Of a stretch of 64,000 bases of DNA, positions 29,942 through 36,665 are shown piece by piece. Position numbers and translations under genes: made by a program. The stretch lies in assembly GCA_030729385.1 (NCBI GenBank), contig JANQXM010000033.1, positions 1 through 64,000 of the forward strand, written 5' to 3'. Position 1 is the first letter of the stretch, and every line of letters starts with the position of its first letter. Source of the stretch: Opitutales bacterium. Lineage in GTDB: Bacteria > Verrucomicrobiota > Verrucomicrobiia > Opitutales > Coraliomargaritaceae. The notes beneath the pieces were generated by a model. The model did no database searches. It saw only the letters and a program-made list of their open reading frames with translations, and was not told the origin of the DNA.

Positions 29942-31267
29942 ATGGAATCCTGCAATACCCCCGCATGTCAGTCCGCCCGCGATATCTTCCACGAACTCGA
30001 AGACTATTACGACGACCACAACCTCTACTTCCAAACCGTCAGTTCGGTGCTCGAAGCCGCCAATGCGCTTGAGGTGCCACACCGCCTCAAACTGATTCTC
30101 AGCCAGCCAAAAAATGAGATTATGTTTCACTGCCCTGTGCAGATGGACGACGGCACATGGCAACTTTTTAAAGGCTACCGTGTGCAGCACAACAATGTGC
30201 TCGGTCCCTACAAAGGTGGCATCCGCTACCACCCCGAAGTTAAACTCGATGAGGTGAAGACACTCGCCCTACTGATGACGATGAAATGCGCCCTCGCTCG
30301 CCTGCCCTATGGCGGCGCTAAAGGCGCACTTAAGATCGATCCGCGTGCCGTGAGTCGTGCCGAGCTACAACGCGTGACCCGCCGTCTGACTGCTGCACTA
30401 GGCAACAATATCGGCCCCGACTACGACATCCCAGCACCCGACGTAGGCACCAATTGTCAAATCATGGCTTGGATGGCCGACACCTATATTAATTTCGCGG
30501 AGTCTTCCACCAAGGTCACCGCACGTGGTGTGGTCACTGGTAAACCTTTAGAGTTTGGCGGCTCCGCTGGTCGTGAAAAAGCCACAGGGCAAGGCCTTGT
30601 CTACGTGCTCGACGAACTCCTCCCGGGAATGGGGATGGAGATAGGCAAACTCTCTTACAGCCTAATCGGTTATGGAAATGTCGGTTCTTGGACCGCACGC
30701 CTGCTGCAACAGCGCGGCTCTACCTTAATAACAGTGATGGATCACACTGGCGCTATTTTCCACGAAACCGGTATCGACGCGCAAAAATTGGCCGAACACG
30801 TGAAAGTCACCGGCGGCGTTGCAGGCTATCCCGACGCAGAAGTCATCTCCAGCGAAACATTCTATAGCACACCGGTAGATCTCTTCATCCCAGCTGCGCT
30901 GGAACAAATGGTCGATTTGGAACACGCCAAACTCATCAGTTGTAAAGTGCTAGTCGAAGCGGCCAACGCACCGACCACGCCACACGCAGAACAATATCTA
31001 CTCGATAAGGGCGTGGCAATCTTGCCCGCAATCCTCTGCAACGCGGGTGGCGTCACTGTCAGTTACTTCGAATGGAAACAAAACCGTCAGTCGGAGACAT
31101 GGGACGAAGAGGTGGTCGATGAGCGCCTACGAAAAGTCATGGTCGGCTCCGCCAAACGCGTCCTCGAAATGGCCGACCGACTCAAATGCAGTATGCGCGT
31201 CGCCTCCTACGCCTCCGCGATTGAGCACCTCGATAAAGTCTATAAAATGCGCGGCGTTTTCCCTTAG
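29942..31267 (+). CDS. Glutamate dehydrogenase (Glu/Leu/Phe/Val family)
   Basis: The 441-residue enzyme links 2-oxoglutarate and ammonia with glutamate. The substrate half has the conserved YKGGIRYHPEV, MTMKCALARLPYGGAKG (catalytic Lys in the final GGAKG) and DIPAPDVGT. The nucleotide half has GYGNVGSWTARLL and a DHTGAIFHETG segment. The family also contains leucine and phenylalanine dehydrogenases, but overall length and motifs favour GDH. An AGCCGC/GCGGCT hairpin overlaps the region just after the coding end. Confidence 0.87.
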   Translation: MESCNTPACQSARDIFHELEDYYDDHNLYFQTVSSVLEAANALEVPHRLKLILSQPKNEIMFHCPVQMDDGTWQLFKGYRVQHNNVLGPYKGGIRYHPEVKLDEVKTLALLMTMKCALARLPYGGAKGALKIDPRAVSRAELQRVTRRLTAALGNNIGPDYDIPAPDVGTNCQIMAWMADTYINFAESSTKVTARGVVTGKPLEFGGSAGREKATGQGLVYVLDELLPGMGMEIGKLSYSLIGYGNVGSWTARLLQQRGSTLITVMDHTGAIFHETGIDAQKLAEHVKVTGGVAGYPDAEVISSETFYSTPVDLFIPAALEQMVDLEHAKLISCKVLVEAANAPTTPHAEQYLLDKGVAILPAILCNAGGVTVSYFEWKQNRQSETWDEEVVDERLRKVMVGSAKRVLEMADRLKCSMRVASYASAIEHLDKVYKMRGVFP

Positions 31268-31298
31268 CCGCAAGCGGCTAGCGGCTCAATCTTGCCCC

Positions 31299-31381
31299 TA
31301 ATCATAATCTTCCAACAGAGCATACGCCCTCGAGTCTCCACCCAGATGAATCGATTAGGATTACGAGTAAGATTATGATTA
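31299..31381. repeat. 13-bp inverted repeat (family G)
   Basis: TAATCATAATCTT (31299-31311) is exactly complementary to AAGATTATGATTA (31369-31381), with 57 bp between. The downstream arm contains the ATG at 31375 used as the apparent start of the next gene. Confidence 0.8.
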
Positions 31382-31917
31382 AGACAAAATGCCCGCACCT
31401 ACCTGCTCCGGATTTGGAGATGACACATCGTTGTCTAACCGAGTTAGACGCCACGGCAGAGCCTGCCTTATTTTACACCACCGCCCTCCGATACGGTCAT
31501 ACCCTTTGGCATAAAGACCATGCTGGGCGAGCAATTCTCGCCATCACTCGTGCACTGTATGCTGACATCCGGGAAGACGATCTGGTGCTAGCTAAATGGC
31601 CACTACCCTATGCCGCAATGGCTTGGATTATAGCCGAACACCAAAGCGATGACTTTCCCGGCAACCCACGTATCAGCTTTCAACATCAGGCCACGAGGCT
31701 ACGCGGCGAGCGACAATACCTACGCCGCGCACGGGCTTGGGCTGTATGGGCAATCATCTGCAAAGTGCGCCCGCAACTAGCTGCAGACCACGAACAAGTA
31801 TTCACTGAACCCGAGGTAGATGAGATCGAGTCGCTGCTCCAGCAACACGGACACCGCAACGAAGCCAAACTCTGGAAAGACGTCTTGAACCACGTCCCAG
31901 CAACGCTATCACAGTAA
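31375..31917 (+). CDS. Hypothetical protein upstream of a DUF4250 gene
   Basis: I do not recognise this 180-residue soluble helical protein. Visible landmarks are RYGHTLWHKDHAGRAILAIT, WPLPYAAMAWIIAEH and RQYLRRARAWAVWAII. The ATG at 31375 lies inside an inverted-repeat arm, so the real start may be the ATG at 31420 (MTHRCLTELD), which would still leave the core. It ends 2 bp before a DUF4250 gene, and translational coupling is likely. Confidence 0.65.
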   Translation: MIKTKCPHLPAPDLEMTHRCLTELDATAEPALFYTTALRYGHTLWHKDHAGRAILAITRALYADIREDDLVLAKWPLPYAAMAWIIAEHQSDDFPGNPRISFQHQATRLRGERQYLRRARAWAVWAIICKVRPQLAADHEQVFTEPEVDEIESLLQQHGHRNEAKLWKDVLNHVPATLSQ

Positions 31918-31919
31918 CT

Positions 31920-32108
31920 ATGGACTGGAGTCAATACGCTACAATGGATCCGCACCTACTCGTCGGACTCGTCAATACGGAGCTACGCAACCACAGCGAC
32001 TCCCTCGAAGATCTTTGCCGCACGCACGACGTAGAACAAGACGGTCTCGTCGCACACCTCGCAACGGGTGGTTACGACTACATGCCCGAGCAAAAGAAGT
32101 TTAGGTGA
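31920..32108 (+). CDS. DUF4250 family small protein
   Basis: The 62-residue product fits DUF4250: MDPHLLVGLVNTELRNHSDS, then LEDLCRTHDVEQ and a C-terminal GYDYMPEQKKF. The family is common but has no known function; the helical pattern suggests a small helix-turn-helix-like bundle. It starts 2 bp after the preceding hypothetical gene and ends 17 bp before the first GxxExxY cassette. Confidence 0.75.
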   Translation: MDWSQYATMDPHLLVGLVNTELRNHSDSLEDLCRTHDVEQDGLVAHLATGGYDYMPEQKKFR

Positions 32109-32125
32109 TGAGGACGGGAGGGGTT

Positions 32126-32569
32126 CTCACAAAGGCACTAAGACACTAAGATCGGGGTAACTGTTAGAGCTGACCATTAATCGTCCGTGTAATTCCGTCT
32201 TTCATTAGGGCTTCACCGAAATTGAGCAGAAACCCAAGCTTCATCCCAGTTAATCGTAGATAAGTGAGCGTCTGTTTTTTATGTGATGCATTCACTTTTT
32301 CCACAGACTTCAATTCAACAATAACTTTTTTATTAATGATTAAGTCCGCCCGAAAACCTTCTTCATACAATTCCCCATCAAATTTTATAGGGACTTGAAC
32401 CTGCCGCTCGATATCGAGTCCGCGTTTTGTCAATTCACGCGCCAAAACCGCTTCATATACAGACTCCATCAGCCCGGGTCCTAGGCTACGATGTATATAA
32501 ATAGCCGCATCCACAAGAATCCGGCCTATTTCATTCTCATCCATCTTTGTGTCTTAGTGCCTTTGTGAG
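32126..32569 (-). mobile_element. GxxExxY cassette 1 bounded by a 27-bp inverted repeat
   Basis: The left end (32126-32152) reads CTCACAAAGGCACTAAGACA and on to CTAAGAT. The complement of the right end (32543-32569) is the same except for one base (26 of 27). Between them is only the GxxExxY gene, whose start codon overlaps the right repeat and whose stop is 11 bp from the left one. The unit is 444 bp. No transposase and no clear target duplication are seen, so calling it mobile is inference. Confidence 0.6.
32164..32544 (-). CDS. GxxExxY protein, PD-(D/E)XK nuclease-like
   Basis: The 126-residue protein carries the family signature GLMESVY (residues 24-30). It also has a nuclease-like core: RADLIINKKVIVELKS supplies D67, E77 and K79 of a D...ExK site. 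Members are very common in environmental genomes, often within repeats, and no activity is established. It is only weakly similar to the second GxxExxY protein 900 bp away, so the pair is not a fresh duplication. The conserved residues suggest that it is intact. Confidence 0.82.
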   Translation of the reverse strand: MDENEIGRILVDAAIYIHRSLGPGLMESVYEAVLARELTKRGLDIERQVQVPIKFDGELYEEGFRADLIINKKVIVELKSVEKVNASHKKQTLTYLRLTGMKLGFLLNFGEALMKDGITRTINGQL

Positions 32570-32575
32570 ATCAAT

Positions 32576-33418
32576 TCATTCCACCGCAGCCATTTCTTTC
32601 TCGATCGTAGTCAAGCGGCGCTGTTTCACACCCAACTTTGGAATACAGGCGATGAGTGCTTTCGTGTAGGGGTGCTGCGGGTTGTTTAATACATCTTCAA
32701 CAGGACCTTGTTCGACGATTTCTCCGCGATACATGACAATGACTTCATCGGCGAAACCTTTAACAATGCCAAAATTATGTGTGATCAGTGCGATACTCAT
32801 GCCGAGACGTTCGCGTAAATCGCGGAGTAGATCCATGATCTGTGCTTGGATCGTGACGTCGAGGGCGGTAGTTGGCTCGTCTGCAACAAGAAGCTTGGGC
32901 TCGCAGGCCAGTGCCATGGCAATCATGACGCGTTGCTGCATGCCGCCACTCATTTCATGTGGATATGCCTTGTAGCGCTTTGCCGCATCGCGAATGCCGA
33001 CCAGCTCAAGCAACTCAACCACACGTCCCTTCACATCTTCGATATCCGGGCGATGTAGGCGCACAGCTTCAGCTATTTGATACCCAACTGTGAAAACTGG
33101 GTTCAAAGAAGCCGAGGCCTCTTGAAAGACATAAGCAATACCATTACCGCGAACTTCACGTATGGCTTTGGCATCCATTGAAAGAATGTCCTTACCCTCA
33201 AATTCGATTTTCCCTTGAACGGTGCAGGTAGGTGGCTCGGGCAATAGTCGAGTCAACGAAAGACAGGTCACGCTCTTCCCGCTGCCACTTTCACCAAGTA
33301 TCGCCACGGTTTTGCCGCCTTCAGCGATTGAAAAGTTAATGCCTTTCACCACTTCATTCGATTCACCACGTGAATGAAAAGCGATACGGAGATCAGATAC
33401 TTTTAGGAGTTTGGACAT
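32576..33418 (-). CDS. Oligopeptide/dipeptide ABC transporter ATPase (OppD/DppD-like), isolated
   Basis: The 280-residue ATPase has Walker A GESGSGKS, signature MSGGMQQRVMIAMAL, Walker B LLVADEPTTALDV and the H-loop region ALITHNFGIV, as in DppD/OppD. The typical end HPYTKALIACIPKLG is present, but the protein stops soon after; the usual tail with a cysteine-rich GCxFxxRC segment is absent, leaving it about 40-50 residues short. The stop is 6 bp from cassette 1 and the start 19 bp from cassette 2. Neither permeases nor an OppF partner are in this window. Confidence 0.78.
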   Translation of the reverse strand: MSKLLKVSDLRIAFHSRGESNEVVKGINFSIAEGGKTVAILGESGSGKSVTCLSLTRLLPEPPTCTVQGKIEFEGKDILSMDAKAIREVRGNGIAYVFQEASASLNPVFTVGYQIAEAVRLHRPDIEDVKGRVVELLELVGIRDAAKRYKAYPHEMSGGMQQRVMIAMALACEPKLLVADEPTTALDVTIQAQIMDLLRDLRERLGMSIALITHNFGIVKGFADEVIVMYRGEIVEQGPVEDVLNNPQHPYTKALIACIPKLGVKQRRLTTIEKEMAAVE

Positions 33419-33437
33419 AGGTTGGGAAATTGATTTT

Positions 33438-33894
33438 AACCGCTTAAATACGCTTAATCTACGCTTAACTAGCAGGGATGTATTCTTTTAAAATAAAACG
33501 TTTCCATTCTACCGATGTTTTAGTTCCGAAATTAATCAAATATCCGACTGCCTTCTTGGTAAGGTGCATATAGTTCAAAAGTTGTTGTTCGTGCTCTGGC
33601 AGTAATGCCTTAACCGCTTTCAACTCTGTGACAATTTCCTTCGAAACTAATAGATCTGGAATGTATCTCTTCTTCAAACGATGGCCCTTATAATACGCCA
33701 CCAGTTCAGACTTTGGCGAAAATTCAATCTCCTGAAATCCCAACTCAAGCTCTAGGCTTTCTTGATATATTTCCTCACCCAAACCATAGCCCAGCTCTTT
33801 GTAGACATCAAAAACCGCCCCCATCAACGCGTAACCTTCATGTCCCATATACTCCAGATTTTCATTCATAAAATTTAAGCGTTTTTAAGCGGTT
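33438..33894 (-). mobile_element. GxxExxY cassette 2 bounded by a 20-bp inverted repeat
   Basis: AACCGCTTAAATACGCTTAA (33438-33457) matches the complement of 33875-33894 at 19 of 20 bases. Only the second GxxExxY gene lies between, with its stop 7 bp from one arm and its start 5 bp from the other. The layout copies cassette 1, but the repeat sequence is unrelated to it. The unit is 457 bp. Confidence 0.6.
33465..33869 (-). CDS. GxxExxY protein, PD-(D/E)XK nuclease-like
   Basis: The 134-residue protein has the signature GLGEEIY (residues 29-35). It has a clearer nuclease motif than its neighbour: P71-D72 in YIPDLLVSKEIV, followed by E82-L-K84 (TELKAVK). The C-terminal part (EQQLLNYMHLTKKAVGYLIN) matches the family. 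Orientation and flank layout match cassette 1. Whether it cuts DNA or RNA is unknown. Confidence 0.82.
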   Translation of the reverse strand: MNENLEYMGHEGYALMGAVFDVYKELGYGLGEEIYQESLELELGFQEIEFSPKSELVAYYKGHRLKKRYIPDLLVSKEIVTELKAVKALLPEHEQQLLNYMHLTKKAVGYLINFGTKTSVEWKRFILKEYIPAS

Positions 33895-33933
33895 TCAGCG
33901 AAGCTGAATCATGATAGTCTTCTACAAAATATG

Positions 33934-34932
33934 TTATTCGCTTTTCAGGTCGCGGCTCATAAGCGACTGCAATGCCTCAAGCGGCACTTTGCTTTCATAA
34001 AGAATCGCATAGATTTGCGATAGGATCGGGGCATCCACAGCTTTTTCTTCGCAAAGCCGTTTCATGCACTCAGTCGCTCGATAGCCTTCGACCACACTCT
34101 TCTGGTTCGCGACGACTTCGGCGGGTGTTTCTCCTTTGCCTACTCGTTCACCAAAGGTGCGGTTACGGCTCCAACTACCCGAACATGTCGCCACCAGATC
34201 ACCAAATCCACTCAAGCCGTAAAACGTCTCAGACTGACCGCCCAATAGTTCACCTAAGCGTATCATTTCACTCATGCTACGAGTCAATAAGGCTGCCTTA
34301 GCGTTATCCCCAAGCTTTAATCCGTCACAAAGACCGGAAGCGATCGCGTAGATATTTTTTAATGTGCCACCGAGTTCAGTGCCACGCACGTCGCGTGATA
34401 AATATGCGCGAAATGAAGCACTGCTGATCGCCTGCTGATAGCGCTCGGCTTCCGCAAATCCTGCATCCACCGCCAACGCGGCAGCTGTAGGCTTACCTGC
34501 CGCTACCTCACCTGCGAAAGTCGGTCCGGACAAAACGCCACATGCAACCCCAGGAAATATCTCACTCACAATCTCCGCCGGCGTTTTGAAAGTCTCCAAT
34601 TCAAGCCCTTTGCACATGATGACAAATAACTTCAATTGCCATGCCTGAGCCACACCTTCGCGCAAGCTCTCGCAGAGCGCTCGCAATGCCTTCGACGGAC
34701 AGGCGAGAAACACGATCTCGGCTTCCATCAGCACCGGTGCAACTTCGCAACCGACTTGAATGCGATGCGGCAGCTTATAACCGGGCAGATAATCGACATT
34801 CTCGCGCGAGGAGGCAATCGCGAGCGCATGCTCCATACGTCGAGGGACCAATGTGACAGAATGACCGCAGCGGTCTAAATGAAGGGCCATGGCAGTGCCC
34901 CAGGCACCGGCTCCAAGAATACAACAGTTCAT
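33934..34932 (-). CDS. gpsA: Glycerol-3-phosphate dehydrogenase [NAD(P)+]
   Basis: GpsA reduces dihydroxyacetone phosphate to sn-glycerol 3-phosphate, the backbone of phospholipids. The 332-residue protein begins with the NAD(P) loop [11 protein letters not shown] (GAGxWGTA) and has the catalytic region [20 protein letters not shown] with its conserved Lys, and [14 protein letters not shown]. Length and motif order are standard. Its ATG overlaps the panB stop by 4 bp, so the two are cotranscribed. The following cassette 2 starts 40 bp past its stop. Confidence 0.93.
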   Translation of the reverse strand: MNCCILGAGAWGTAMALHLDRCGHSVTLVPRRMEHALAIASSRENVDYLPGYKLPHRIQVGCEVAPVLMEAEIVFLACPSKALRALCESLREGVAQAWQLKLFVIMCKGLELETFKTPAEIVSEIFPGVACGVLSGPTFAGEVAAGKPTAAALAVDAGFAEAERYQQAISSASFRAYLSRDVRGTELGGTLKNIYAIASGLCDGLKLGDNAKAALLTRSMSEMIRLGELLGGQSETFYGLSGFGDLVATCSGSWSRNRTFGERVGKGETPAEVVANQKSVVEGYRATECMKRLCEEKAVDAPILSQIYAILYESKVPLEALQSLMSRDLKSE

Positions 34933-35705
34933 GATGGGAACTTTCGGTTGCGCACATCGTCGGCGTAAGCAGCAAACGCCTTGCGTGCCTGATCTCCGAG
35001 TTTGGCGTATTGCTTCACAAAGGACGGGATGTAACCACTGTTTAAACCAAGCATGTCATTACTGACCAGAATTTGCCCATCACAGTCAACTCCGCTGCCG
35101 ATCCCAATTAAAGGCACTTTCAGCTCCTCGGTAATCGCCGCAGTTACTTTTGGATTCACCATCTCACACAAGACCGCAAAGCAATTAGCCTCTTGGAAAG
35201 CCAATGCATCAGCCAACAAGGACGACTTCTCTGCTTGGTTACGCCCAAACTTGCGATAACCGCCGAGCTGATGGAAATTCTGAGGAAGGAGCCCGATGTG
35301 CCCCCACACGGGAATCCCCGCGTTGGTTAGGCGCGCAATGGCAGGTGCCATCGAAGCATCTCCCTCAATTTTAACCGCCTCTGCCCCAGCTTCTTGCATA
35401 AGGCGACGACAGGCACTCAATAGCGCCGAAAAGTCATCGTGAGCGATCGCAAAAGGAATATCGGCCACGACTAAGGCTTTGGGCTTAACGCGGGCAACCG
35501 CTGCGGTGTGATGCACCATCATGTCCAGCGTCACAGGCACCGTGCTATCGTAGCCCAACTGCGTCGTGCCGACCGAGTCACCTACTAGGATAAGGTCGAC
35601 CCCTGCTGCATCCGCATAGCCAGCCATGACAGCATCGTAGGCAGTGACAGCGACAATTGGACGCTCACCTTTTAACCGGGAAATTGTTTGTGTAGTTATT
35701 CTCAC
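34929..35705 (-). CDS. panB: 3-methyl-2-oxobutanoate hydroxymethyltransferase
   Basis: PanB makes ketopantoate for pantothenate and coenzyme A, using methylene-tetrahydrofolate. Family motifs are plain: [36 protein letters not shown] (metal Asp), KIEGD, and [13 protein letters not shown]; the catalytic base is in the EMVNPK region. A GTG at 35705 gives 258 residues with a normal start ([14 protein letters not shown]). A TTG at 35774 would add 23 atypical residues. It is the first gene of a panB-gpsA pair. Confidence 0.9.
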   Translation of the reverse strand: MRITTQTISRLKGERPIVAVTAYDAVMAGYADAAGVDLILVGDSVGTTQLGYDSTVPVTLDMMVHHTAAVARVKPKALVVADIPFAIAHDDFSALLSACRRLMQEAGAEAVKIEGDASMAPAIARLTNAGIPVWGHIGLLPQNFHQLGGYRKFGRNQAEKSSLLADALAFQEANCFAVLCEMVNPKVTAAITEELKVPLIGIGSGVDCDGQILVSNDMLGLNSGYIPSFVKQYAKLGDQARKAFAAYADDVRNRKFPS

Positions 35706-35813
35706 AATTAGTGAATTAGAATTGAAAAATGAAATAGATGGAATGAATCTGTAAGACCTTCGCGGTTTTGACAACTCTTAGTCTTGATTCAAACATCGAA
35801 GTCTCTCGATTCC

Positions 35814-36086
35814 ATGCTAAAGCTTTTCTACAAATGGCGCTATCAACGCGCACAAAGAGCCGGTTCCTTCAAGCTCCCCAAGGCGGGTGGCATTGTCGGC
35901 AACAATCGCATCACATTGGGCAGTTATTTGAATCAAACTTCAGTTCGGGGCAGAACCTTTGACCGCTTCGACCTACCGAATAAACGCAGGCGAGGGCTTC
36001 AATTTCTCTTTGCTATAGCCATGCTTTCGGGGCTCTGCTGGCTGGTTTACGAAAGTCTCAACGCGATCGCGATGTTAAGCCGATAA
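35814..36086 (+). CDS. Small single-pass membrane protein
   Basis: I do not recognise this 90-residue protein. It has a basic N-terminal region (LFYKWRYQRAQRAGSF), a central part with GGIVGNNRITLGSYL, then a basic patch (NKRRRG) directly before one membrane helix near the C-terminus (about 62-82). The ATG at 35814 is preferred to a TTG at 35784. It is divergent from panB and converges on the response regulator with 8 bp between. Confidence 0.55.
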   Translation: MLKLFYKWRYQRAQRAGSFKLPKAGGIVGNNRITLGSYLNQTSVRGRTFDRFDLPNKRRRGLQFLFAIAMLSGLCWLVYESLNAIAMLSR

Positions 36087-36094
36087 TTGGGGCA

Positions 36095-36664
36095 TTAACC
36101 TTTGCGGAGACCATCCATTTCCGGCTTCACCTGCTTAGTATAGCAAGTCGGGCAGATACTATGGCTAAAACTGGTTCCGGTGTGGTTCGAAATGTATGTC
36201 TCTACCTGCTGCCAGTAGTTATTATCATCTCGCACTTTTTTACAATATGAGCAAATCGGGAGCATGCTTTCCAGGTGCTTGATCTCAGTGGCATAATGTA
36301 AGATACGTTCGGCCACTTTAAGGCGCATCCAAATCTGATCACGATCCAGCGGCTTCGCTAGAAAGTCGTCGATCCCTGCATTCATCGCCTCCATGTAGGT
36401 GTCTTTGCCCTGCACGTTCGCCGTAAGCAAAATAAAGTAAGTATACTCCGTAGATTTACGCGCTCGCACTTTGCGACAAAAGTCCAAGCCATCCATACCT
36501 GGCATTAACCAGTCACTGACGATCACCCGGACTGGTGCCGCGTCAAAGGCTTCCCATGCGTCCGTGCCATTCTCAAATATGGCGACTTCGTGCCCAAATT
36601 GCTTGAGTGTCGTCGCCAACAACTTACGTGAAATTCGATCATCTTCGGCTATTAAAATTTTCAT
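36095..36664 (-). CDS. Response regulator with C-terminal cysteine-rich tail
   Basis: The 189-residue protein has a full receiver domain: acidic pair in IAEDDR, phospho-acceptor D51 in VIVSDWLMPGMDG, the Thr in FILLTANVQ and the Lys in DDFLAKPLDR. In place of a DNA-binding domain it has a segment with ICSYCKKVRDDNNYWQQVE and FSHSICPTCYTKQV, a pattern often found beside receiver domains and diguanylate cyclases. The CxxC pairs could bind metal. It starts 1 bp after the stop of the O-antigen ligase-like gene, so they are probably cotranscribed. Confidence 0.82.
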   Translation of the reverse strand: MKILIAEDDRISRKLLATTLKQFGHEVAIFENGTDAWEAFDAAPVRVIVSDWLMPGMDGLDFCRKVRARKSTEYTYFILLTANVQGKDTYMEAMNAGIDDFLAKPLDRDQIWMRLKVAERILHYATEIKHLESMLPICSYCKKVRDDNNYWQQVETYISNHTGTSFSHSICPTCYTKQVKPEMDGLRKG

Positions 36665-36665
36665 A

